A DNA stretch of 34,457 nt from an uncultured Saprospiraceae bacterium. GTDB lineage: Bacteria > Bacteroidota > Bacteroidia > Chitinophagales > Saprospiraceae. Positions within the stretch are counted from its first letter, which is position 1, and every line of letters starts with the position of its first letter. The notes beneath the pieces are model-generated. The model did no database searches. It had not been told where the DNA came from and worked only from the letters and a program-made list of their open reading frames with translations. The position numbers and the translations under genes were made by a program. The stretch spans positions 1-34,457 of the forward strand of contig CALKXE010000169.1 of NCBI GenBank assembly GCA_938003955.1, written 5' to 3'. Of the stretch, positions 1 to 7,353 are shown piece by piece.

Positions 1-73
1 GCGAATAATATCCATTTTTGAAACGAGTTACTTATCTGTCACTGTTGTTTTCAATATTTAGAATTGAAAATAC

Positions 74-81
74 TACATTTG
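74..81 (+). promoter_or_regulatory. Possible Bacteroidota -7 promoter element for asnS
   Basis: The octamer TACATTTG fits the Bacteroidota -7 consensus TAnnTTTG exactly and lies 30 bp before the ATG at 112. A transcript starting a few bases downstream would have a leader of about 20-25 nt. The nearest upstream TTG (45-47) is farther away than the usual spacing of about 19-21 bp, so the -33 half is unconvincing. Its position inside the longer TTG-initiated reading frame argues for the ATG at 112 as the true start. Confidence 0.35.
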
Positions 82-111
82 CATCATCTATCAATTAAGA
101 GATTTAGAACG

Positions 112-1560
112 ATGGCAAAGAGAACAAAAGTAGCTGAAATATTAGCTGGAGATTATATAGGAAAGGAATTAACCGTAGCAGGTTGGGTAAGATCATTTCG
201 AAGTAACCAATTCATAGCATTGAATGACGGGTCGACGATCAAAACACTTCAACTTGTTGTTGATTACGAAAATGAGGATCCGGAATTAATCAAGCTTATT
301 ACAGTCGGAGCTGCGGTGAAAATAACAGGCCATATTGTAGCGTCTCAAGGAAGAGGTCAAACAGTGGAATTGAAAGCAACTGATATCAAAGTACTTGGTG
401 TTTCAGAAGCGGAACAAGGTCCTGGACAATATCCGTTGCAGCCAAAGAAACACTCCTTAGAGTATCTTAGAGAAATTGCTCACTTAAGGTTTCGTACCAA
501 TACATTCGGCGCGATATTCAGAATAAGACACCACGTAGCGTTCGCTATTCATGAGTTTTTTCATAATAAAGGATTTCTATATATACATGCGCCTATCATA
601 ACTGGTAGTGATGCAGAGGGAGCCGGTGAGATGTTCAAGGTTACGAACTTCGATATCGATGATACTCCCAAAGGAGAAGACGGGAAGACAGATTTTAGCC
701 AAGATTTCTTCGGGAAAGCTACTAATCTTACTGTATCAGGTCAATTAGAAGCGGAACTTGCAGCATTAGCATTCAGTGAAGTATATACATTTGGTCCTAC
801 ATTCCGTGCTGAGAATTCTCATACATCAAGACACCTTGCTGAGTTTTGGATGATTGAGCCAGAAGTAGCATTTGCAGACTTGGAAGATAACATGGACTTA
901 GCTGAGGAAATGCTAAAGTATGTCATCAAAAGTGTATTAGACAGATGTGGTGATGATCTTGATTTCTTAGAAAACAGATTGATTGATGAAGAAAAAGTGA
1001 AACCTACCAATGAGCGTTCTCCGATGCCATTGAAAGAGAAGCTACAGTTTTGTATTGACACTGATTTTGAAAGAGTAACCTATACTCGTGCGATCGATAT
1101 ACTTAAAAACTGTAAACCGAATAAAAAAGGTAAGTTCCAATATAAAATAGAAGAGTGGGGAGTAGACCTTCAAAGTGAGCACGAAAGATTCTTAGTAGAG
1201 AAGCACTTTAAGAAGCCGGTAATCTTGACTGATTATCCTAAAGATATCAAAGCATTCTATATGAGAATGAACGATGATGGAAATACTGTAGGAGCTATGG
1301 ATATTCTATTCCCAGGAATAGGAGAGATCGTAGGTGGGTCTCAGAGAGAGGAAAGATTGGACGTATTGCTAGCAAGAATGAAAGAGATGGATATTCACGA
1401 AGATGAAATGTCTTGGTTCTTGGATACAAGAAGATTTGGAACTTGTCCTCATGCTGGGTTTGGTCTAGGGTTCGAGCGATTGATTTTGTTTGTTACAGGT
1501 ATGTCTAATATCAGGGATGTAATTCCATTTCCTAGATTTCCAGGAAGTGCTGAATTCTAA
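112..1560 (+). CDS. asnS: Asparaginyl-tRNA synthetase (AsnRS)
   Basis: Class IIb aminoacyl-tRNA synthetase that charges tRNA-Asn with asparagine in the cytoplasm. The frame is open from a TTG at 64, but the ATG at 112 gives the normal N-terminus ([11 protein letters not shown]) and 482 aa, the usual length. An N-terminal OB-fold anticodon-binding domain spans about residues 10-110 ([14 protein letters not shown]). The catalytic core has motif 2 ([16 protein letters not shown], arginine and glutamate near 232-234) and motif 3 (GLGFERL near 451-457). The tail [15 protein letters not shown] is typical of AsnRS rather than AspRS. It is a single housekeeping gene with a noncoding stretch downstream. 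Identification is secure from the motifs. Confidence 0.97.
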   Translation: MAKRTKVAEILAGDYIGKELTVAGWVRSFRSNQFIALNDGSTIKTLQLVVDYENEDPELIKLITVGAAVKITGHIVASQGRGQTVELKATDIKVLGVSEAEQGPGQYPLQPKKHSLEYLREIAHLRFRTNTFGAIFRIRHHVAFAIHEFFHNKGFLYIHAPIITGSDAEGAGEMFKVTNFDIDDTPKGEDGKTDFSQDFFGKATNLTVSGQLEAELAALAFSEVYTFGPTFRAENSHTSRHLAEFWMIEPEVAFADLEDNMDLAEEMLKYVIKSVLDRCGDDLDFLENRLIDEEKVKPTNERSPMPLKEKLQFCIDTDFERVTYTRAIDILKNCKPNKKGKFQYKIEEWGVDLQSEHERFLVEKHFKKPVILTDYPKDIKAFYMRMNDDGNTVGAMDILFPGIGEIVGGSQREERLDVLLARMKEMDIHEDEMSWFLDTRRFGTCPHAGFGLGFERLILFVTGMSNIRDVIPFPRFPGSAEF

Positions 1561-1735
1561 TACCTAAATTCGCCAATGCTTGCGTCGGGATTATAAAAAA
1601 TATGTTTTTTGTATAAATAGGCTTTAAGACAAAAAAAATCCGGTTTCTGAACTTGACGTTGGAGAAATTATGGTGAATATGTCATCCGCTTTCGGTAGGT
1701 GGGATAGTCAAAATTTAGGATCTTTTTTACTTCCG
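1561..1735. repeat. Diverged dispersed intergenic repeat, copy 1
   Basis: This approximately 170-bp segment starts right after the asnS stop codon and matches 23618-23782 in the same orientation along its whole length. Shared blocks include ATGCTTGCGTCGGG near the left end, an ATAAAAAA/ATGTTTTT stretch, GTTGGA/GTTGGAAA in the middle, GGT(G)GGGATAGTC or GGGGTAGTC near the right end, and AAATTTAGG followed by a T-tract. By eye roughly two thirds of positions agree, with small indels. Neither copy has a convincing reading frame. It could be a MITE-like relic, a noncoding RNA ending at the T-tract, or a decayed gene end; I cannot choose. Confidence 0.75.
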
Positions 1736-2154
1736 AAACAATTTATACGACCAAATACTGCCTTATTTAAAATTGAGGTAACTGGTGTTAAATTTTGCTT
1801 TATTGAACAATAAAGGCGATTAGATATTTGTGTCTACCTTCATCCTAAATTATTGATGTAGCTGATAAAATCATTTCCATAAATCAAGGACTTGATCGTT
1901 TTGCTAGTGAAATATACGAATGTCTGTCTCCCAATTTATGACTGCTATTGTCTTGATGAGTAAAATAATTAACTTCTCTATTTTGATATTGTGCAACTTC
2001 TTTATACTTTGGCAGTAGGTATAAGAAATGTTTTATATCCTCTTAAAACTTCAGATATAACTCTAACTCATCAAATATTTGAGAAATTGAGATTCCGATA
2101 TCTGATGACAATAATAATTATTGTGCAATTAGGCGTTTTATCCTTGAGTACATC
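1736..2154. other. Gene-poor stretch, no recognised feature
   Basis: AT-rich DNA between the dispersed repeat and the possible small ORF. Stop codons are frequent in all frames apart from a 62-codon frame at 1991-2179 that has no protein-like features. An 18-nt perfect palindrome (CTTTATTGAACAATAAAG, 1798-1815) could form a small hairpin but has no T-tract beside it. I see no tRNA or riboswitch. The promoter of the Ter module probably lies here or in the following 250 bp, but I could not place one. Confidence 0.5.
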
Positions 2155-2391
2155 ATGGATGCCAAACCAATTTTTTTAATTACTAAGTTAATAACTGTGT
2201 TTACCAAAAAAGAGCAGCTCGAGATTCTAGAGAAACTAGGATATAATATTGTGCATGATAAAGATAGTTTGTCACGCAAAGCAAAAATATATGGAGGTGC
2301 AGATAGTGGTTATATTATGGTAGAGGGCAAAAAAACATCTGTAGAAGTAGTGTTTAAAAACGAAATAAGGAAAAGAATTTTTAATATATAA
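2155..2391 (+). CDS. Possible small hypothetical protein upstream of terD
   Basis: A 78-codon frame ending 13 bp before the first TerD gene. From about residue 17 the translation looks protein-like: a charged amphipathic helix (KKEQLEILEKLGY) followed by alternating polar/hydrophobic segments that would suit beta strands, ending in a basic tail (KNEIRKRIFNI). The first 15 residues are hydrophobic and may not be translated; the true start is uncertain. I recognise no family. The close spacing to terD could mean it is the first gene of that operon, or it may be the remnant of a larger gene whose 5' part has decayed in the noncoding stretch before it. Confidence 0.35.
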   Translation: MDAKPIFLITKLITVFTKKEQLEILEKLGYNIVHDKDSLSRKAKIYGGADSGYIMVEGKKTSVEVVFKNEIRKRIFNI

Positions 2392-2404
2392 AACTGATAA
2401 TAAT

Positions 2405-2962
2405 ATGGCTATCAATCTTCAAAAAGGACAGAGAGTATCTCTTGGTTTATCAAATGTTACATTAGGATTAGGATGGGATCCAAATTCTAGCACTGGTGCT
2501 GAATTCGATTTGGATGCGTCAGCATTTATGTTGGGTGCTAATGGTAAGATACCTCAAGATGAATTCTTTATTTTTTACAATAACAAGTTTTCTCCTTGTA
2601 AATCAGTAGAAGGTGCTGATGATGATCAAACTGGTGGCGCATCTGATGGAGATGATGATGAGCAAATCAAAGTGAATCTTAATCAAATAGATCCTAGAAT
2701 AACAGAAATAGTATTCATCGTTACTATCCATGATTTTGAAACAAGAAAGCAAAACTTTGGACAAGTAAGAAACTCTTACATCCGTATCGTAGATCAAGGC
2801 AGTAATACTGAAATAGCGAAATACGAGCTAGAAGAAGATTTCTCTATTGAAACATCTGTAGAATTCGGAAGGCTTTATAAAAAAGATAACGAATGGAAGT
2901 TCCAGGCAGTTGGAGAGGGATATCAAGATGATCTCAATTACTTTGTTGGAAAATATACATAG
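2405..2962 (+). CDS. terD: TerD-family calcium-binding stress protein 1
   Basis: TerD-domain protein of 185 aa, the usual single-domain length. TerD proteins are cytoplasmic beta-sandwich proteins that bind Ca2+ through conserved acidic loops and are part of tellurite/phage/colicin stress systems. Visible hallmarks are the N-terminal MAINLQKGQR, GLGWDPN, the acidic signature DLDASAFML (35-43), the loop SDGDDDEQIKVNL (80-92) and the late block SYIRIVD followed by GRLYKKDNEWKFQAVGEGY. It lies 36 bp before a second terD copy whose first ten residues are identical, so the pair is a tandem duplication, probably co-transcribed. The key acidic residues are present. Assigning it to TerD versus TerZ/TerE/TerX is not possible from sequence alone. 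Confidence 0.93.
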   Translation: MAINLQKGQRVSLGLSNVTLGLGWDPNSSTGAEFDLDASAFMLGANGKIPQDEFFIFYNNKFSPCKSVEGADDDQTGGASDGDDDEQIKVNLNQIDPRITEIVFIVTIHDFETRKQNFGQVRNSYIRIVDQGSNTEIAKYELEEDFSIETSVEFGRLYKKDNEWKFQAVGEGYQDDLNYFVGKYT

Positions 2963-2998
2963 AAGAACCAATTATTTAACAATTAAAACACTCAAACA

Positions 2999-3679
2999 AT
3001 GGCAATTAACCTCCAAAAAGGTCAAAGAATAGACCTGACTAAAAAGACAGCTTCAGGTGGAGTTGCAGATCTTACTAAATTCTGTGTAGGTGTAAACTGG
3101 GGAGCAATCGAAAAAGAGCAAAAGAAGTTTTTCGGAGGCACTAAAATAGTAAAACATGCAGTAGATTTAGATCTATCTTGTATCATGATGTTTCAAGATA
3201 AGCAAAAATATGACCACCTATATTCTCCAGAATATAACCCAAGTGCATTAGCACAAATTGGACTCCCTCCTGGGAAATTGGTGTCTAGAGATGGAGCTCT
3301 AAGGCATAGTGGTGATGATCTTACTGGGGATCTTGATGGTGATGATGGACTTGACAATGAGATTATCTCTATAGATCTCACAAGGGTCGATCCCAATATT
3401 GATCAGATATTCTTTTTTATCAACAATGTAGGAACAGAAGATTTTCGCCAAATACCATTTGCTAAAATTAGAATGTACGAAGGTACTCCTACTAGAGTAG
3501 ATAATGTAGTTGCCAATTATGACATCGTATCCGACCCATCATATAGTGGTCATAGAGCGATGGTACTCGGTAAACTGTATAGAAAAAACGGAACATGGAA
3601 ATTTAATGCTATAGGAGATGTAACCCAAGACCAAAATTTTGCGGCTACATTGATGAATATTGCTAAGAATTATGCGTAA
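2999..3679 (+). CDS. TerD-family protein 2, with extra loop
   Basis: Second TerD-domain protein, 226 aa, about 40 residues longer than its neighbour. It begins with the same MAINLQKGQR and keeps the acidic signature (DLDLSCIMM, 56-64), the Ca2+ loop (GDLDGDDGLDNEIISIDL, 110-127) and the C-terminal GKLYRKNGTWKFNAIGD. The extra sequence lies mainly between these two sites (about 65-105, with YSPEYNPSALAQIG and SRDGALRHSGDD) plus a longer N-terminal insert. In this layout it resembles the longer TerD/TerX-like proteins of Ter islands. It follows the first copy by 36 bp and is itself followed by a hairpin terminator, so the two terD genes probably form their own transcript. Confidence 0.92.
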   Translation: MAINLQKGQRIDLTKKTASGGVADLTKFCVGVNWGAIEKEQKKFFGGTKIVKHAVDLDLSCIMMFQDKQKYDHLYSPEYNPSALAQIGLPPGKLVSRDGALRHSGDDLTGDLDGDDGLDNEIISIDLTRVDPNIDQIFFFINNVGTEDFRQIPFAKIRMYEGTPTRVDNVVANYDIVSDPSYSGHRAMVLGKLYRKNGTWKFNAIGDVTQDQNFAATLMNIAKNYA

Positions 3680-3730
3680 TTCCTACTAGCTGAATTAATA
3701 AGCTAGCAATAAATTGATTTATAAAATATA

Positions 3731-3766
3731 GCTGATAAGGTCAATGGCCTTATCAGCAAATTTTTC
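3731..3766 (+). terminator. Hairpin terminator after the terD pair
   Basis: A perfect 10-bp inverted repeat (GCTGATAAGG ... CCTTATCAGC) with a 7-nt loop lies 51 bp after the second TerD stop codon, followed three bases later by TTTTT. This is a good intrinsic terminator and separates the terD pair from the VWA/phosphatase/kinase genes. Confidence 0.75.
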
Positions 3767-3805
3767 TATAAACGATATAGATTCATTTAGAATACAATAA
3801 CACAC

Positions 3806-4441
3806 ATGAGGAGATTACCCGTATATCTATTGATAGATACATCAGGATCTATGTTTGGAGAGCCTATACAATCTGTAAATGTTGGATTACAAGCTATGAT
3901 GGCATCACTCCGTCAAGATCCTCATGCTTTAGAATCTGTTTACTTATCCATTATAACATTCGACAAAGAAGTTAATCTGATTTTTGGATTAACAGAATTG
4001 GCTCAGGTGCAGTTACCAGAAATAACAACACCACAGTCTGGGCCTACATTCTTAGGGATGGCACTGAAAATGGTTCGAGAACGAGTCCTAAGCGAAGTTA
4101 TAGAATCAAATGGATCTGATAAAGGGGATTGGATGCCATTGTTGTTTATTATGACAGATGGTAAGCCTTCTGATCTGCTGGAGTTCAAAGAAGCTGTTCC
4201 ACTTATAAGAAAAATGAAATTTGGTAGTATCGTAGCTTGTGCTGCAGGACCAAAAGCGAAGGAAGAGTTTCTCACTGAGCTTACAGATAACGTGGTCAGC
4301 TTGGATACCACAGATGCATATGCATTTCAGTCATTCTTTAAATGGGTTTCAGAGTCAGTAAGTATTGGTAATCGAAGTATCGGTGCTGCTGATGATGTCG
4401 CACTACCGCCACCGCCGCCAGAGATTAACCTTGTGATATAA
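3806..4441 (+). CDS. TerY-like VWA-domain protein 1
   Basis: Single von Willebrand factor A domain of 211 aa, cytoplasmic (no signal peptide or membrane segment). The metal-ion-dependent adhesion site is intact: DTSGS at 11-15, a threonine in the SGPTFLG loop, and the MTDGKPSD strand end. VWA proteins of the TerY type are thought to act as scaffolds in Ter complexes together with a kinase and a phosphatase. The C-terminus carries a short polyproline stretch (LPPPPPEINLVI) that could be a docking tail. A related VWA gene starts 62 bp downstream with nearly the same MRRLP start and layout, so these are duplicates. Only the downstream copy has the extra zinc-binding C-terminal domain. Confidence 0.92.
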   Translation: MRRLPVYLLIDTSGSMFGEPIQSVNVGLQAMMASLRQDPHALESVYLSIITFDKEVNLIFGLTELAQVQLPEITTPQSGPTFLGMALKMVRERVLSEVIESNGSDKGDWMPLLFIMTDGKPSDLLEFKEAVPLIRKMKFGSIVACAAGPKAKEEFLTELTDNVVSLDTTDAYAFQSFFKWVSESVSIGNRSIGAADDVALPPPPPEINLVI

Positions 4442-4503
4442 GAGATTTCAAGACATTATATTGACATTGAATTTTAATTGCGCATAAACCCAAAAAAATA
4501 ATC

Positions 4504-5565
4504 ATGAGAAGACTTCCCATATTTATAGTTATAGATGTTTCAGAATCAATGGCAGGCGACCCTATCATCCAAGTGGAGGAAGGAATGCGTACTATCGTAA
4601 GTGAATTAAAAAAAGATCCTTATGCATTAGAGACAGTGTACATATCTGTAATTGTATTTGCTGGAGTGCCTAAGACCTTAGTGCCACTGACCGATATCAT
4701 TTCGTTTTATCCACCTAGGTTGTCGATTGGAGCCGGGACTGGTTATGGTGCGGTTCTGACCCATCTGATGACAGAAATAAAGAATAACGTAAAAGTGACA
4801 ACGCCTAATCAAAAAGGAGATTGGAAGCCAGTAGTTTACTTTATGACAGATGGGAATCCTACAGACGACTATACTATAGATTTAGGAGTATGGGAACGTA
4901 TCTGGCAACCAAAGACTAACACCGTTGTCGTGTCTATAGGGAATAATTCTGATCACGAAATTCTCAACAAAATATCTAAAAATATACTTCACTTCGATGA
5001 AAGTGATGCGGATGCATATGCTCAGTTTTTCAAATGGGTCACTGGTTCTATTAAGACACAAAGTCAGAAAGTAGAGGAATCATCAGATGACAGCATGGAT
5101 CCGATAAGTTTTGATCAGGACAAACTTAAGAAAGTGCAAATCGACGAATTTTCTCCTAAAAGGAGTACAGACGAACAGTATGCAATTTTCTATGGGAAAT
5201 GTCAATCGACAAAAAAGGATTATCTCATCAAATATAAACGATCACAAGAGAACCTCAACTTCGGGGGACTGCATGGTATTCATACCAATAAGTTTAGATT
5301 AGAAGGATCTTATACTCTGGATACAAAATATAACGAATTATCGACTCCGGGCAGCAAAAGATCGCATGCTAAGGTGAGTACAGAAGATTTACTAGGTGTG
5401 CCTACTTGTCCAGCTTGTGCTAATAGATTTGCTATGGCAATGTGTAGTTGTGAGGGGTTATTTTGTGTTGATGGAGGAGGGATGCACACTTGTCCTAATT
5501 GTAATACAACTTCATCGTTCGGACAAGGAGATCAGCATTTTGATATCGGAAGACAACAAGGGTAA
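4504..5565 (+). CDS. TerY-like VWA protein with C-terminal cysteine cluster
   Basis: A 353-aa protein: VWA domain at about 5-185 (MIDAS DVSES at 11-15, threonine in GAGTGYG near 79, MTDG at 114-117), an acidic linker at 190-215, a small beta-rich region at 225-290, and a terminal cysteine cluster with Cys302, 305, 314, 316, 321, 330 and 333 (CPAC ... CSC ... C ... CPNC). The last part matches the zinc-binding TerY-C type tail known from TerY-P triads. The stop is only 5 bp from the start of the PP2C gene, so they are surely translated from one mRNA. With the phosphatase and kinase downstream it makes up the TerY-P triad; the VWA protein is inferred to hold the two enzymes together in a metal-dependent way. 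Confidence 0.92.
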   Translation: MRRLPIFIVIDVSESMAGDPIIQVEEGMRTIVSELKKDPYALETVYISVIVFAGVPKTLVPLTDIISFYPPRLSIGAGTGYGAVLTHLMTEIKNNVKVTTPNQKGDWKPVVYFMTDGNPTDDYTIDLGVWERIWQPKTNTVVVSIGNNSDHEILNKISKNILHFDESDADAYAQFFKWVTGSIKTQSQKVEESSDDSMDPISFDQDKLKKVQIDEFSPKRSTDEQYAIFYGKCQSTKKDYLIKYKRSQENLNFGGLHGIHTNKFRLEGSYTLDTKYNELSTPGSKRSHAKVSTEDLLGVPTCPACANRFAMAMCSCEGLFCVDGGGMHTCPNCNTTSSFGQGDQHFDIGRQQG

Positions 5566-5570
5566 TTCTT

Positions 5571-7337
5571 ATGGATTATACGAATAGGGATCAGATCGCA
5601 AGTTTCATAGAAGCAATTCGAAATAAGCTGGTCAATAAAGAGTGTTTTTCTACTGAGGATATTGAAAATTGGCAAAAGGTTACTGATTTTCTAACTAACA
5701 ATACGGAATCTGCAGATTTGGAAGCGGTGGAAAGTATAGATACTGATGAACAGTGGCCATCAAATGAATTGCCAGATGAGATCATTTTGCCCACATATAC
5801 CCAAAGTAATAAGGAAGATGAGTCTTACAACGAACCAGTTGAAACTGGAGAAATAGATCTCAAAAGTACAGAAGAGGAAAATGTAGATCTTTTAGACGAA
5901 GACACTGAATATCCAATAGAGCATAGTCAGCAAGACTCAGTTAGCTCCACAGAGTCAGACTCGACTAATTGGGGTGATCTATTGGAGGAAGATGATGATG
6001 TGCTAGAAGAAGCTCTTTCGGGGATAAATCCGATAGAAGGGAGTAACACGATAGACTTATCTGATGAGTCGATGATTGAAAATGAAGAAGAAAAATTAAA
6101 ATCGCCATTACTTTCCAATATGGATGAGAGCGATGACAATGAAGAAGAACCTATGATTCAAAATATATCTTATAACCTTCCTAATGGCATGGTGGGTAAA
6201 ACATATGCTGTTAATATAGAAGATTCAGATCTAGCAGATTTGAATTTTAGTGGATTTGTAGGATTGGAAGAAATAGGATTAGTGTATGATCGTGATAATA
6301 ATACGATTACAGGCACACCTGTTGAGGTAGGAGATATGGAATTAGAAATCCTTCTCATAGAAGAAGATCCCTATGAAAATCATACGATAAGGTTGTTCAT
6401 CAACCCAGATCCAAGGTCTCTATGGAAATCGATTGATCCTCCAGAGGACGGTAAGTTTTATAAGTCGAATGTCGATAGTGGAAGTATAACGAATCCTGAT
6501 TTCAAGATGCTTGCGGGTAGTACAAGAGGTCGATCCCATGCACATGAAGGAAAGTACAGAGATGATGATTTCGATATCAGGAGCTTTGACAATGGCTGGC
6601 AATTTCTAGCGGTGGCAGATGGTGCTGGATCAGCAACCTACTCTCGAGAAGGTTCTAGGATTGTGGTATCAACGGCTGCAGAGATATTGCATACGCTGAC
6701 CAATGAACATGGAGAAGAACTTGATCAATTGCTTTTAGAAATAAGTGATACCGAGATCAAAGATGAATCACCGCTAAAAGTTCTATTATTTTCTATCGCT
6801 AAAAAAGTAGTGGAAAATTGCAGAAGTGCACTCAATGAAGCAAGTGAGATAAACGAATGTAAATTGTCGGATTTTAATACAACACTGATTTTCACTATTA
6901 TGAAACCTGTAGCTAGTGGCTATTTTGTCGCATCATATGCAATTGGTGATGGTGCTGCAGTTATATATTCTCAAGGTAAAGATATAATCTCTTTAATGGA
7001 TGGAGACGGTGGCGAATATGCAGGACAAACTAGATTCATCACTATGGCCGAGGTAGCAAGTCCAGAAGATATATTTGATAGAGTAAGGTGTTGTGTTGTT
7101 GAAGACTTTACTGCTATGTTGCTAATGACAGATGGGGTTTCTGATCCGAAATTTCAATCAGATGCTGACTTGAATAATATAGAAGTTTGGGATGGAGTGT
7201 ACTCAGATATAGAATCAGAAGTTGATCTATATGGAGAACAAGCTGATGAAAATTTGACTGATTGGTTGGACTTCTTTTCTAGGGGGAACCACGACGATAG
7301 AACATTGGCAATGCTCTACAAAAACAAAACAATATAA
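5571..7337 (+). CDS. PP2C-type protein phosphatase with acidic N-terminus and Ig-like domain
   Basis: A 588-aa Ser/Thr protein phosphatase of the PPM/PP2C family. The catalytic domain fills about 315-588: HAHEGKYRDDDF (323-334), LAVADGAGSA (346-355), SYAIGDGAAV (455-464), LLMTDGVSD (517-525) and NHDDRTLAML (573-582), so the metal-binding aspartates are present. Residues 50-195 are strongly acidic and probably disordered. Residues 196-280 (NLPNGMVGKTYAVNI ... ITGTPVEVGDMELEI) resemble a putative-Ig (He_PIG-like) fold, which is normally found in extracellular proteins; there is no signal peptide here. It lies 5 bp after the VWA/zinc gene and 16 bp before the kinase. In TerY-P triads the phosphatase is thought to reverse the partner kinase. 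Confidence 0.93.
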   Translation: MDYTNRDQIASFIEAIRNKLVNKECFSTEDIENWQKVTDFLTNNTESADLEAVESIDTDEQWPSNELPDEIILPTYTQSNKEDESYNEPVETGEIDLKSTEEENVDLLDEDTEYPIEHSQQDSVSSTESDSTNWGDLLEEDDDVLEEALSGINPIEGSNTIDLSDESMIENEEEKLKSPLLSNMDESDDNEEEPMIQNISYNLPNGMVGKTYAVNIEDSDLADLNFSGFVGLEEIGLVYDRDNNTITGTPVEVGDMELEILLIEEDPYENHTIRLFINPDPRSLWKSIDPPEDGKFYKSNVDSGSITNPDFKMLAGSTRGRSHAHEGKYRDDDFDIRSFDNGWQFLAVADGAGSATYSREGSRIVVSTAAEILHTLTNEHGEELDQLLLEISDTEIKDESPLKVLLFSIAKKVVENCRSALNEASEINECKLSDFNTTLIFTIMKPVASGYFVASYAIGDGAAVIYSQGKDIISLMDGDGGEYAGQTRFITMAEVASPEDIFDRVRCCVVEDFTAMLLMTDGVSDPKFQSDADLNNIEVWDGVYSDIESEVDLYGEQADENLTDWLDFFSRGNHDDRTLAMLYKNKTI

Positions 7338-7353
7338 CTGAAAATACCTAATA

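Noticed and set aside
64..111. TTG-initiated N-terminal extension of asnS
   Set aside because: The 16 extra residues are not protein-like for AsnRS, a good -7 promoter element lies inside, and the ATG at 112 gives the normal start.
1798..1815. 18-nt perfect palindrome as terminator or operator
   Set aside because: Short, AT-rich, loop too small and no T-tract; no gene end nearby.
1991..2179. 62-codon frame before the Ter module
   Set aside because: Hydrophobic, no recognisable features, overlaps the better small frame at 2155-2391; probably chance.
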